A stretch of DNA of 64,000 nucleotides from contig NC_066585.1 of the NCBI RefSeq assembly GCF_024323335.1, positions 179,617,149-179,681,148 of the forward strand, given 5' to 3'. Both the position numbers and the translations under genes were made by a program. Positions 51,086 through 62,400 of this stretch are shown here, one piece after another (within the stretch, counting starts at the first letter, position 1; each line of letters begins with the position of its first letter). Origin of the DNA: Lathyrus oleraceus (Eukaryota; Streptophyta; Magnoliopsida; Fabales; Fabaceae). The notes under the pieces were generated by a model, which was not told the DNA's origin, did not search any database, and was given only the letters and a program-made list of their open reading frames with translations.

Positions 51086-52618
51086 CTAGTAGCAGAATGC
51101 TTTTATATGTCCAAGCCTACCACAGTGGTGACACCTCCAATTCTGGTATTTCCTCTTCTGATGATCATTCATCCTAGATCCTCGATGTTGAGACATTGGC
51201 TTTGACTTCTGCTTGTACTTATGAACTTTAGCCTTTGGGCGTTTGAGTTCGGTTGAGGATCTTTTCCCAAATCCTAGGCCAGATTTGGTTCCAGATTGCT
51301 GTCCCACCTTGAGAATCTCTTCCAAGGTGTCAGTTCCCTTATTCATCATTCTGATGGATTTAGTCATCTGGTTCAGCTTGGAGGTCAGCAGGGCTATTTC
51401 ACCATTTAGACCCTCTATGACAAACAGTTGCTTTTGTCTCTCATCTTCCAGTTCCTTGATGAGTTTCTTCTGCTTTTCTCCTTGTGCACACACCTCTGCA
51501 CTGGTGGAACACAGCTTCTTATAGGCTGCAGCAAGTTCATCAAAAGACAGTTCATCTGCACTTGAGTCATCATCAGAGGCACAAACACTGGTTAGTGCAG
51601 TGACATGTTTGGCAGATTCTCCTTCAGATTCACTTTCAGAATCTCCTTCAGACCATGTGATAGCTAGCCCCTTATTTTGCAATTTGAGGTAAGTAGGGCA
51701 TTCAGCTCTGACGTGTCCATACCCTTCACAACCATGACACTGGATCCCCTTGCCATGGTTGAACTTCTCATCAGAAGTTGATCTGTTCTTAATGTCAGAC
51801 GGGATGTTCTTGACATTAGATCTACCTCTTTGATCAATCTTCTTCACGAACTTGTTGAACTGCCTCCCAAGCATGGCTAAGGCTTCTGATATACTTTCAT
51901 CACCTCCTGTATATCCTGCTTCTGACTCCTCTTCAGCATTAGATACAAAAGCTATGCTTTTGTTCTTCTTCTCAGCATACTCACCCAAGCCCATTTCAAA
52001 GGTTTGGAGGGAACCAATGAGCTCATCCACCTTCATGTTGCATATGTCCTGCGCCTCCTCTATGGCTGTGACCTTCATAGCAAATCTCCTAGGCAAGGAC
52101 CTGAGAATCTTTCTTACAAGTTTCTCTTCAGCCATTTTCTCACCTAGTCCACCAGAGGTGCTTGCAATTTCAAGAATATTCATGTGAAAGTCATGAATAG
52201 TCTCATCCTCTTTCATCCTCAGATTTTCAAACTTGGTGGTCAGCATCTGAAGTTTGGACATCTTCACCTTGGAAGTACCTTCATGAGTTACCTTGAGGGT
52301 ATCCCAAACTTCCTTAGCTAGTTCACAGTGGTGAACCAGCCTGAAGATGTTCTTGCTGATTCCATTGAACAATGCATTCAAGGCCTTGGAATTTCCAAGA
52401 GCTAACGCCTCTTGCTCCTTGTCCCACTCTTCTTCAGGAATCTGCACACTGACTCCATCTTCACATGTCCTCATTGGATGTTCCCATCCTTTGTTGACAG
52501 CTCTCCAGACTTTGCTGTCCAGAGACCTTAAGAAGGCTATCATACGAGGCTTCCAGTCATCATAATTAGATCCATCCAACATGGGTGGTCTGTTTGAGTG
52601 TCCTAAATCCTTGTCCAT
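51086..52618 (-). CDS. Copia B Gag (UBN2 type, 510 residues)
   Basis: It starts MDKDLGHSNRPPMLDGSNYDDWKPRM at 52618, 56 bases downstream of the primer site, as in copia A. The UBN2 Gag domain spans about residues 60-220. A first zinc knuckle CHGCEGYGHVRAEC lies at about residue 300, an acidic Ser/Asp/Glu-rich linker at 325-365, a Lys/Glu-rich probable coiled coil at 370-430, and a second knuckle CHHCGRLGHIKAFC at the C-terminus. The frame ends with TAG right after that knuckle and continues in frame into protease, so the stop falls at the Gag-Pol boundary. It packages the element RNA in virus-like particles. Confidence 0.9.
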   Translation of the reverse strand: MDKDLGHSNRPPMLDGSNYDDWKPRMIAFLRSLDSKVWRAVNKGWEHPMRTCEDGVSVQIPEEEWDKEQEALALGNSKALNALFNGISKNIFRLVHHCELAKEVWDTLKVTHEGTSKVKMSKLQMLTTKFENLRMKEDETIHDFHMNILEIASTSGGLGEKMAEEKLVRKILRSLPRRFAMKVTAIEEAQDICNMKVDELIGSLQTFEMGLGEYAEKKNKSIAFVSNAEEESEAGYTGGDESISEALAMLGRQFNKFVKKIDQRGRSNVKNIPSDIKNRSTSDEKFNHGKGIQCHGCEGYGHVRAECPTYLKLQNKGLAITWSEGDSESESEGESAKHVTALTSVCASDDDSSADELSFDELAAAYKKLCSTSAEVCAQGEKQKKLIKELEDERQKQLFVIEGLNGEIALLTSKLNQMTKSIRMMNKGTDTLEEILKVGQQSGTKSGLGFGKRSSTELKRPKAKVHKYKQKSKPMSQHRGSRMNDHQKRKYQNWRCHHCGRLGHIKAFCY

Positions 52619-52674
52619 GGTACTAGAAAGTAACTTCCCTAGATCTCACCCAGAAATTCACAGGCAGGGTGCCT

Positions 52675-52686
52675 GCTCTGATGCCA
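52675..52686 (-). other. Primer-binding site of copia B
   Basis: The minus strand reads TGGCATCAGAGC, one base off the initiator-tRNA match TGGTATCAGAGC used by copia A and Tekay. It is two bases from the LTR edge at 52689. Confidence 0.88.
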
Positions 52687-52688
52687 AT

Positions 52689-54072
52689 TGAAATTCTAGT
52701 TATCAGACTTTGGATGTCACACTGGTTGTTATGACATCCAATTCTGCACAGACAGGGATTATGCAGAACTTAACAGTAAGTGCAGTAAATAACACAAGTA
52801 ATTGTTCACCCAGTTCAGTCCAACATGACCTACATCTGGGGGCTACCAAGCCAGGGAGGAAATCCACTATTAGTAGTATCAATTCAAAGCTAAACTCACC
52901 CGTTTACAACTTATCACTTAATCCCTACCCAATGCAATTTCAATCTTAACCTAAGATCAGAGTTCCTACTCACTCCCCCTCAATCACCTCAGTGATATTA
53001 AAGACACTTTGAAGTCACACTTCAAAAACAACTCTTGATTATGCTTCACAGCTTAAATCAAGATACACAGCACTCACGCTTAAAAGCTTTGAGTGACACA
53101 ACACTTACAACTCAATGAACACCCTATGCCAAAGCTATCATCTACTTGATAATGGCTTGGCTTACAAGATACGTCTAATACAAGACTCACAAAAATACAG
53201 CAGTGAAGTATGATGGACACACAAAATCTTCACGCCTCAAAATCCCCGAAACTGAATGAAGGAACGCCTTCCTTTTTATATTGCAGCACCTGGGGTTTTG
53301 CACCTGTATTCTCCTGAATTTAAGGTCACTCAAGTTCCCATAAATTCAACATTTAGGTTACTAACAAATAGGCTATTTGTTAGGTTCATTGAATGTAGAT
53401 TGGTTGTTGATTTCCTGGTTTTTCTCTAAGCTGTTGACTTCCTGAAGAATAGCCTGAGAAAAAGCTGAAACAGAAAACTGAACAACCTACAATTTAGCAT
53501 ATGCTGTCAGGAATGAATGTCACGACATTCAGCTTGACATCAAGGTCCATATGCTGAGTCTGTTTTTCCAGAAAACAGACTGTACAATTTTGCTGACCTG
53601 TACATGATCAAAATGATCATACTACAGTAACGGCTTACATTAATAAATGCCAAAGTGTCCAACTTAACATTTACACAATTGGCCTTAAGTTAGTTCTGTT
53701 ATTCTTTTGAAGAACAAACTAAGTTACATGCTGAAGTATAGCAGAACACCACTCTGCCTAATCTTCAGTTCCTGCTGTCAATGAGGAATGTCATAACATC
53801 CAGTTTGACATTCAATCAGTAGGCCTTATGCCAGGTCTGGTTCTTCCTTGATAACCAGACTGCACTTAAATACTAAGTTCTAACAGAACTCCTGCTGTTC
53901 TATTCCTTAGTATCTGTTAACAGGTATGAGTGTCACACCATCTAGTTTGACATTCATTAATTCCTGTGTTAGCTAGTCCTGTAGTAACTACAATGTAGTC
54001 ACACATACATGTTATGACATCAGTCAAGACATTAGTGTTTTACCATATAATGCAGCCAATTAAACACCTACA
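52689..54072 (-). repeat. 5' LTR of copia B (right copy)
   Basis: Same length as the left LTR (1384 bp) and nearly identical. On the plus strand it starts TGAAATTCTAG after the primer site and ends CACCTACA before CTTGC. Confidence 0.95.
53273..53280 (-). promoter_or_regulatory. TATA box of copia B (5' LTR)
   Basis: TATAAAAA followed by GGAAGGCG on the minus strand, 584 bp from the primer-site end of the LTR. The same box lies at 46487-46480 in the 3' LTR, and a matching TATAAAAAGG lies in the copia A LTR. This would put U3 at roughly 800 bp. Confidence 0.6.
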
Positions 54073-54077
54073 CTTGC
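54073..54077 (+). other. Target-site duplication of copia B, right copy
   Basis: CTTGC directly after the LTR end CTACA, identical to 45891-45895. After it the Tekay integrase frame resumes. Confidence 0.95.
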
Positions 54078-55096
54078 CGAGAACATTGACTAATTGTGAG
54101 GCGATTTGGGTCGTTGTGGACAGGTTGACGAAATATGCTCATTTTATTCCGATGAGGATGGATTATTCGATGGAGAGACTTGCTAAGTTGTACATCGAGA
54201 GGATTGTGTGTTTGCATGGTATTCCGTCGAGCATTGTTTTGGATAGAGATCCGAGGTTCACTTCGAGATTTTGGGAAGGTTTGGAAAGTGCTTTGGGTAC
54301 GAAGTTGCGTTTGAGTTCGGCATGTCATCCGCAAACTGATGGTCATACGGAGAGGACTATTCAGTCACTTGAAGATCTTTTGAGGTCTTGTGTTTTGGAA
54401 CAAGGAGGAAATTGGGATAGTTTCTTGCCTTTGATTGAGTTTACGTATAACAACAGTTTCCATTCGAGTATTGGAATGGTACCTTTTGAGGCTCTTTATG
54501 GTAGAAGGTGTAGAACTCCTTTGTGTTGGTACGAATCGGGAGAGAGTGCTGTGGTTGGACCCGAGTTGATTCAAGAGACTACGGATAAGATTAAGATGAT
54601 TCAAGAGAAGATGAAGGCTTCTCAGAGTCGTCAAAAGAGTTATCATGATAAGAGGAGGAAAGCTCTTGAGTTTGAGAAGGATGAGCATGTGTTTCTTCGA
54701 GTTACCCCAATAATGGGTGTTGGTAGAGCTTTGAAGTCGCGTAAGTTGACTCCGTGTTTCATTGGTCCTTATCAGATTTCCGAGAGGGTAGGTGAAGTGG
54801 CATATCGGATTGCATTACCACCATCACTTTCTAATCTTCATGATGTGTTCCATGTGTCTCAATTGAGGAGGTACATTGCGGATCCATCGCATGTTGTTCC
54901 ATTAGATGATGTTCAAGTGCGGGATAATTTGACGGCCGATACATCACCTATGCGAATTGAAGATCGAGAAGTGAAGAAGCTTTGTGGTAAGGAGATTGCT
55001 TTGGTGAAGGTGATATGGGACGGAGTCGCCAATGGCAATATTACTTGGGAACTCGAGGATAAGATGAAGGAATCGTATCCGGAGTTGTTTGTTTGA
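54078..55096 (+). pseudogene. Tekay integrase core and chromodomain (second part of Pol)
   Basis: It resumes the frame broken at 45895. An open frame also reads in from the copia LTR (ATG 54014), but that start is foreign. Integrase core: VVVDRLTKYAHF, second Asp in LDRDPRF, and Glu in TDGHTERTIQ. The GPY-type module follows (IGPYQISERVGEVAYRIALP, then LHDVFHVSQLRRY). The C-terminus is a chromodomain-like module (IEDREVKKLCGKEIALVKVIWDG ... WELEDKMKESYPELF) at about 54955-55093. In chromoviruses this module reads chromatin marks and steers integration, commonly toward heterochromatin. No stop inside this part. Confidence 0.9.
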
Positions 55097-55128
55097 GGTA
55101 AATTTTCGAGGCCGAAAATCTTTTAAGT

Positions 55129-55137
55129 GGGGGAGAG
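55129..55137 (+). other. Polypurine tract of the Tekay element
   Basis: GGGGGAGAG lies two bases before the 3' LTR TGTAACAACCC, in the standard place for plus-strand priming. Confidence 0.9.
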
Positions 55138-55138
55138 T

Positions 55139-57543
55139 TGTAACAACCCAATTTTAGTAATTAATTCTTATATTATTATTATTATATTTTATTTAATTAT
55201 TTGGAGTGTTAAGTAATTAATTGGTTGTTAGGTAGTATAATAATTGAATATATTAATTGAATTGGTGTATTAATTAATTATTTAGTTGTTATGAGATATA
55301 ATTAAATAATTGAATTAATTAACTTGGTGTGCATATTGAGTAGTTTAATTATTTGAATTAAATAGCGACATTTAAATATTAGGTTTTATTTGGCCTAGTA
55401 ATTAAATTAGATGGATCATGATTTAAGCCCAAATAGAATACTAATATAAATAGTAAGAGGAGAGGGAGAATAAGATTCATTTGATCATTTGACAACAATA
55501 GAGAAAGAGAAGAGAAAAAGTAAGGAGAAGAGGGGAAGAACAAGAGAGAAGCTAGGGTTTCCAGAAAATTGAAGAGGTAAGGGGGGAATCCTTATTATTA
55601 TGGGTTAGTATGATTGGGTCAATGGGTAGAAAAATGTTTAGGTTGAAATCCCTAATTTTCATGGTTTTGGAATGGTTAGGTCTTGATGAATATTCTCGAT
55701 TTGTGATGATTTGATTGTGTTAAAACTGCAAATTAATGTTATATACTTAGAGTATTATATGAGTTATAATTTTCTGAATGTTTGGCTTTTTACGGAATCG
55801 AAATCGGAGGTCCGGAAGTCCTCGAACGATGAAAAATGCAGAAAATTCTGCATTCTGTTTTTGTGTTAACCGGTTACCCACCGAGCGTTAACCGGTTACT
55901 TGCTTAAAAATCTGTTGATTCTGTTTTTGTGTTAACAGGTTACCCACCGAGCGTTAACCGATTACTTGCTTAAAATCTGTGATTCTGTTTTTATGTTAAC
56001 CGGTTACCCACCGAGCGTTAACTGGTTACTTGCTTGAAAATCTGCACAGGAAATTAATTCTGTTTTATGTTAATCGGTTACCCACCAAGCGTTAACCGGT
56101 TACTTGTTGTGAAAAATGAAAAATTGAGATTTTAAAAGTTGTGATCATCTTTGAATGAAATCTAATTATGCATACTTGATAATTAGTTTATATATGGTGA
56201 TATGTGGAATGTTAAGATAGTAGATATGATCTTAATTGCCTATTTATGAATGATATATTTTTATGAATGTGTATATGTACCATTGGTGGATAATTCATAG
56301 AGTTGAATTATGATGATATATGGAATGTTAAGATGGTAGAGATGATCTTAATTGCATATGTGTTGGTATTTGTACATTCATTCATGGCATGGTCGGCTTC
56401 ATGGTGGAAGCAATGAAACTGTGGGTTCACATGGTATTAAACATTGATCCTTGAATGGAAATAGGCGTAGCAGATGTTGATCCTTAATTGGAAATAGACG
56501 TAGTGGCTTGGATTCTAGATATTGAATCGGAAAGCGGTGGAACGTTGGGTCCATATAGACGTTGATCCTTAATTGGAAATAGGCGTAGTGGCTTTGATCT
56601 TGTCCGGATCGGAAGCGTGGCTTGGATTTTAGATATTGAATTGAAAAGCGGTGAAACATTGGGTTCACATTGAGGTACCGCATGCATAGAGTCACATGTC
56701 TTGTATTGAGTCACATTAGAGTTAAGTGATAATTGAGTGTATGCAGTGTTGTGATTGTGATATGGTAATTGAATTTGGTGATATTTGGATACATAACTTG
56801 GCAAAATATGTGATTATGTGATAATTGTCGTTATGTGTATAGTTGGGAATATAGTATTGGATTTTAATATTGTACTCCTTGAGTTTTGATGGATGTTTGA
56901 AACATGTGAAATAAATGTTGGTTAATATTATTTACATGGTTATATGAAGTGTGATGGATTCCTTTAATTGTTGATTTAATCATTGTGCCTTATTATACTT
57001 TTTCATAATGATTTGAATTCTCACCCTTTCTGTTTGAATGTTGCCTTTACATGGGCATCGTGCAGATACTCAAGAGTAGTATTGCTAAAGTAAGTGGACG
57101 GTAGCTCGCTCGAGCTTTAGCTGGAGAGTTTCCGTGTTTCAGTTTAGAGACTAAGGAGTGAGTCAATGCTCTGGTCATGTAACACTGGGTAGATTAGATG
57201 TATTGAACTAATATCTTATTTGGATATGCATTACGTTATTACTTGTTTTATTTTATCTTGATGTGATTGTTGAGAGATGATCATGGTATGTGACATGGAT
57301 CATTTTATGAAATACATGAGTATTCATTATTTTCCGCTGCGAACGCATATTCTTGAATATTCATGATAATGGAAATGTGTTATTTTAAATGACCAGGTGT
57401 ATTATATATTGATTATGAATGATGTTGTTTTTTGAAAGCTTTTAGTTTTTGAAAACATCGATGTGACACCCTTTTGTTTATATGCGTGCTTATTTACTCT
57501 GATTATATGTTAAGTATTTTGGGATAGAAAAAGGGGTGTTACA
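55139..57543 (+). repeat. 3' LTR of the Tekay element (2405 bp)
   Basis: TGTAACAACCC ... GTGTTACA, with the canonical TG start that the 5' LTR and all array units have lost. It differs from the 5' LTR at about 35 sites in the first 1055 bp plus an ATT-repeat length change, while array units match the 5' LTR. That makes the 5' LTR, not this one, the source of the array. Confidence 0.95.
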
Positions 57544-57880
57544 TATTCCAAACCAAAGGAATGATGTCTTAATTGAATCTAAGACTCTTCGAGGATACTA
57601 GAGCAGTATCTCTAAACAAATTTGGAATGAGACTCTTCATATTGATGAAGTAGCATCTCAAACAACAAAAAATGAGATTCTCTGTATCGAGTCGAAGAAG
57701 CATCTTATCTGATAGAATTAAGATATTCTAGACCAAAGGAATGATGTCTTAATTGAATCTAAGACTCTTCGAGGATATTAGAGCAGTATCTCAAAACAAA
57801 TTTGGAATGAGACTCTTCATATTGATGAAGCAACATCTCAAACAGAGAAATGAGATTCTTTAGATAAATGAAATAGTATC
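57544..57880 (-). repeat. Right-hand remainder of the 180-bp Ogre sub-repeat
   Basis: TATTCCAAACCAAAGGAATGATGTC continues exactly where the sub-repeat is cut at the Tekay insertion. The phrase recurs at 57724, 180 bp later. About two copies remain before the sequence changes near 57870. These copies are unlike the array units in several bases and were not part of the amplification. Confidence 0.85.
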
Positions 57881-59185
57881 TCAAATGTTCGTCTGTTGGG
57901 GGTAAATATTTTTAGAAAGGACTCCTTTTGGAGGAGATTTACTAGAGATGCTCTGCAGGGGAAAAAACTCATAAGAGACTTTATAGGGTAACCTCTGCTT
58001 AGGGAGAAATGATAGCAAAGAAAATGCTGGGAATATCACTATCAACCATAATGTTGAAGAATAGCTAGCGGAGAAATAATTCCACAAGCCCATGCAGGAT
58101 AATAACTCCGTTGAATTGGATGAAGAAAGTCCGAGATACACCTGAATGACCCCGAATCTTGATATTTGTTATGTTTTTTTTTGTTGCATGATGCACCATT
58201 TTGGGTGGCAATACTATGCATGGGGTGATGCATGAGATGCATTCAAGTATGCAATTGCTGGGGATATTTGGTTGTGCATACAGGAATGGGAATCGTATAA
58301 GGCTATGCATATGTATGCCAATGATTGGTATGATTATTTCTTGGTGAATTTTCCTATTTGGTAAGAAGATTATGTATGTAATTGATGCACATGGGGCATG
58401 TGATGTATGCGGGTATGCAAATGGGTAATTGGGTTATGCCCCGGTTAAGGCGTTTTTGCTTTGGGGAATGATGCCAATAGTGTGGACTTTTGTTATCGGG
58501 GTGACCAATGGAGATCAAGTTTTGATGCCCCACTAGGTAATTTTGGGAATATGTTTGGGTCGCTCCAAGCTATTGAAGGGTTCAGACTTTTCAACACGCG
58601 ATACTTCAACCACAATTTATTAATATTTTTGCTGGAAATGCACTGGAGACTTGCCCTGGTTTGGCTATACCATGAGTATATCTATGAGAGGCATTTGATT
58701 AGCAATTGAAACATACATAGGTGTCTGCAAACGGCTATACACCTCCATAAAGAATATGAACAAACTTGGGGGCTATGAGATTTACCCTTTTACTATTTCA
58801 AAAGTAATTTTATCACTTCATTCAATTATGTGTCTTTATTTTCTCAAAAATCTTTAAGAGTGATGTTTATAAAAAATAAAGGTGTTTTGCAAACAAACAG
58901 ATAAAATACAAAATAATTTTGGGCATAACTTTTGCCGAGAAAATTTCTCTTTTATTGATTTGACCCTTGAATGGGCGATTGTACATAAAGATGCAATTCC
59001 TAAATGAGGTAATTGATGTGCATAGAAATAAGACGACAATGAAATTGAGTTCCTATTGAGTCTCCACACTGCCATGATCCTTATGTCTTTGATAGTCTGA
59101 GTACGTTGCTTTGGAAAAAAGTCAGGTAGATTGATTCTTTATCCTCGAGGGACATGCTAGCTTCCTGAAAGTACAGTTCTTTGCC
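57881..59185 (-). other. Ogre 3' noncoding region
   Basis: No supported gene. It resembles the long noncoding region Ogre elements carry between pol and the 3' LTR. Between 58180 and 58420 there is a cluster of ATGCAT/TGCATG motifs (e.g. 58217, 58230, 58238). The open frames here (such as 58461-58709) have no family features. Confidence 0.5.
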
Positions 59186-59189
59186 TTGG

Positions 59190-59410
59190 AATTAATCCCT
59201 AACTTTTGCCTGGACCTCCCTTTCGGGTTTCCGATCCACTGGGATACCCATTTTTGCCTTAGCCGCCCTTTCAGGTTTTCAACTCAACGGGTCAATCCTT
59301 TTTTATTTTTATCCCTAATTTTTGCCTGGATCGCCCTTTCGGGTTTTCGATCCACCGAGATAGCCATTTTTGCCTAAATCTCCCTTTTAGGTTTTCGATT
59401 TAGCGACTTT
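59190..59410 (-). repeat. Imperfect 55-60 bp repeats behind Ogre pol
   Basis: TTTTGCCTGGA(C/T)C(T/G)CCCTTTCGGGTTT(T/C)CGATCCAC recurs at about 59204 and 59320. Weaker halves lie at about 59250 and 59368, giving a period near 57 bp in pairs of about 115 bp. Repeats of this kind just after the integrase stop are typical of Ogre elements. Confidence 0.7.
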
Positions 59411-59425
59411 TATTATTCCATTTTT

Positions 59426-62400
59426 TTAGGCAAAGTACTTTTTAACAGCATCAACATTGGTGGGAAGTGGCAATTCATCAACGTCCATAGTTGCCAAGAT
59501 CAGAGCGCCTCCGAAAAAAACTCTAACTACCACAAATGGACCTTCATAATTTGGTGTCCATTTCCCCCTGGAGTCCTTGTGAATGGGCAAGATTTTCTTC
59601 AGCACCAAATCCCCCTCTTGAAACACCCTAGGACGAACTTTCTTGTCAAATGCCTTCTTAAGACGCCTCTGATAGAGTTGACCGTGACCTAACGCTTTCA
59701 AGCGTTTCTCCTCAATAAGGTTGAGCTCGTCGAACCTTGATTGAACCCATTCTGCCTTGTCTAACTTAGCCTCCATCAATACTCTCATCGAGAGAATTTC
59801 TACTTCTATAGGGAGAATTGCTTCCATGCCGTATACTAAGGAATAAGGGGTTTCCCCTGTTGAAGTTCGTATCGACGTACGATAACCGTGTAACGCAAAA
59901 GGTAACATCTCATGCCAATCCTTGTACGTGACAACCATCTTTTGGATGATTTTCTTAATATTTTTGTTCGCAGCTTCAACAGCCCCATTCATCTTAGGTC
60001 GATATGGTGATGAGTTGTGATGCTCGATCTTGAACGTTGTGCACAACTCCTCCATGGTCTTGTTGTTGAGATTGGACCCGTTATCAGTGATGATTTTGTT
60101 GGGAATCCCATATCGACATATGATGTTATTTTTTAAGAAACGAGTGACTACGTGCTTCGTGACATTCACATAAGATGCGACTTCAACCCATTTGGTAAAG
60201 TAGTCTATGGTCACCAAGATAAATCTATGTCCATTAGATGATTTGGGTTCTATCATCTCGATCATGTCGATTCCCCGCATAGAGAAAGGCCAAGGTGATG
60301 CTATAACGTTCAGCGGGGTAGGCGGTACATGTACTTTGTCAGCATAGATTTGGCATTTGTAGCATGTTCTGGTGTAATGTTAACAGTCAGCTTCCATCGT
60401 TAACTAGTAGTACCCCTCCCTTAGGATTTTCTTTTCCATGGTGTGCCCATTTGCGTGTGTGCCGAAGGACCCTTCGTGTATGTCCTTCATAAGTTGATTA
60501 GCTTCATGTTTGTCCACACACCTCAACAAAACCATGTCATAATTCTGCTTGTACAATACCTCCCCATTCAAAAGGAACTTCGATGCCAACCTCCGGAGGG
60601 TCCTTTTATCCAGACTAGAGGCCTCTGTCGGGTATTCCCTCTTCTCTAGATACTGTTTGATGTCAAAGAACCAGGGTTTACCATCTGGCTCTTCTGTTGT
60701 CGTCAGGCAATGCGCGGTTTCATCAAAATGCCTAATTTTAATGTGAGGCTGATGGTTGGGTCATATTAACTTGTACATGGAAGCCAAGGTTGCTAAGGCA
60801 TCGACCATCTGATTCTCTTCTCGAGGAATATGAGAGAAAGTGATTTTGTCGAATTTTTGGAGTAACTTCATCATGTAATCCCAATATGGAATTAGGTTAG
60901 CATGTCTTGTTTCCCGACCACCTCTAATATGATGTATCACTAAAGCGGAATCTCCGAATACTTCCAGCACCTTGATCTTCAACTCGATAGCTTCTTCCAA
61001 CCCTAGTATGCAAGCTTCATACTCGGCCATGTTATTGGTGCAAGTGAAACAAAGCTTTGCTGTGAAAGGCAGATGGAAATTCTTGGGAGACATCAACACT
61101 GCCCTAATTCCATGACCTATTGCATCTGAAGCTCCATCGAACATGAGAGTCCAACCTGCTTTTGGCTCAAGACTTTCCTCTAATTCGGAGTCTTCAGTAT
61201 CCTTAACAGCCATAATGTCCTCATTTGGGAAGTCAAACTTCAAAGGTTGGTAATCCTCTAGCGGTTGGTGAGCAAGATGGTCTGCTAATACGCTTCCTTT
61301 GATTGCCTTTTGTGCAACATACTGAATATCATATTCTGATAACAACATCTGCCATCGGGCAATCCTACCGGTAAGAGCTGGTTTCTCGAATATGTACTTG
61401 ATGGGATCCATTTTAGATACCAACCAAGTCGTGTGAGTTAGCATGTACTTCCTAAGACGCTTAGCGGCCCATGCGAGTGCACAACAAGTCTTCTCGAGTA
61501 ATGAATATCTGGTCCCGCAATCATTAAACTTCTTGCTCAAATAATATATGGCATGCTCTTTTCTACCAGTCTCATCTTGTTGTCCTAATACACAACCCAT
61601 GGACTCGTCGAGCACTGTTAAATACATGATGAGAGGTCTCCCCTCAGCAGGGGGCATCAGAATTGGCGGCTCTTGTAAGTATTCTTTGATTTTATCGAAG
61701 GCTGTTTGGAAGTCGTCATTCCACTCTATGCCTTGATTCTTCCTTAGAAGCTTGAATATTGGTTTACATGTGGCAGTAAGGTGAGAGATAAACCTGGCGA
61801 TGTAATTCAGTCTTCCTAAGAAACCGCGAACTTCCTTCTCAGTCCTCGGTGCAGGCATGTTCTGAATGGCTCGAACCTTGTCGGGATCTACTTCAATTCC
61901 CTTTTGGCTTACAATAAAGCCTAAAAGCTTCCCAGATCGAACCCCAAATGTGCATTTGTTAGGATTAAGTCTCAACCTAAACTTCCTTAAAGGAGCAAAC
62001 AGTTTCTCCACGTTAGTGATGTGCTCTTCTTCTGTCTGGGATTTGGCAATCATGTCGTCAACATACACCTCAATCTCTTTATGAATCATGTCAAGAAAGA
62101 GAGTCACCATAGCACGTTGATATGTTGCCCCAACGTTCTTTAATCCAAATGGCATCACTTTGTAACAAAAAGTGCCTCAAGGGGTAATGAACGTGGTCTT
62201 CTCCATGTCCTCGGAATCCATTTTAATTTGGTTGTATCCAGAGAAGCCGCCCATAAAGGAAAATACAGAGAACTGAGTTGTATTATCCACCAATACATCA
62301 ATATGAGGTAATGGGAAATCGTCTTTGGGACTAGCTCTGTTTAAGTCTCGGTAGTCTACGCATATGCGGACTTTCCCATCTTTCTTCGGCACCGGTACAA

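Larger units (their letters stand above)
45896..54072 (-). mobile_element. SIRE/Maximus-like Ty1/copia element B, complete, young (8177 bp)
   Basis: It has two 1384-bp LTRs (45896-47279 and 52689-54072), a primer site, gag, pol (PR-IN-RT-RNaseH), a short in-frame extension after pol, two polypurine tracts and perfect CTTGC target duplications. By eye the LTRs differ at only two sites (46841/53634 region, A versus G; 47166/53959 region, A versus T), so insertion was recent. Even so, gag-pol carries one in-frame TAG and one frameshift, so this copy would depend on others to move. Long LTRs and a region after pol fit the SIRE lineage. Confidence 0.92.
40016..57543 (+). mobile_element. Tekay-type Ty3/gypsy chromovirus, split by copia B
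   Basis: LTRs lie at 40016-42422 and 55139-57543, with iMet primer site 42427-42438, one Gag-PR-RT-RNaseH-integrase-chromodomain frame, and polypurine tract 55129-55137. Without the 8177-bp copia insert and its 5-bp duplication the element is about 9.35 kb. The chromodomain-type C-terminus (IEDREVKKL ... WELEDKMKESYPELF) and the gag/RT sequences are those of the Tekay/Del group. The right flank is TATTC (57544-57548); the left flank TGCTC (40011-40015) matches at only 3 of 5 bases, but the target sub-repeat reads through TATTC, so I infer left-side mutations. The LTR halves differ at roughly 35 positions in the first 1055 bp, so this is an older insertion. Confidence 0.92.

Noticed and set aside
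54014..54072. ATG start of the 360-codon frame over the integrase
   Set aside because: The first 20 codons lie in the copia LTR. The Tekay frame only begins after the insertion, so this start is an accident.
58180..58420. Cluster of ATGCAT motifs as a seed-type RY enhancer
   Set aside because: No gene nearby to regulate, and the cluster looks like ordinary Ogre 3' sequence; noted only.
58461..58709. 82-codon frame in the Ogre 3' region
   Set aside because: No recognisable domain and no supporting context; the region is known to be noncoding in this element type.
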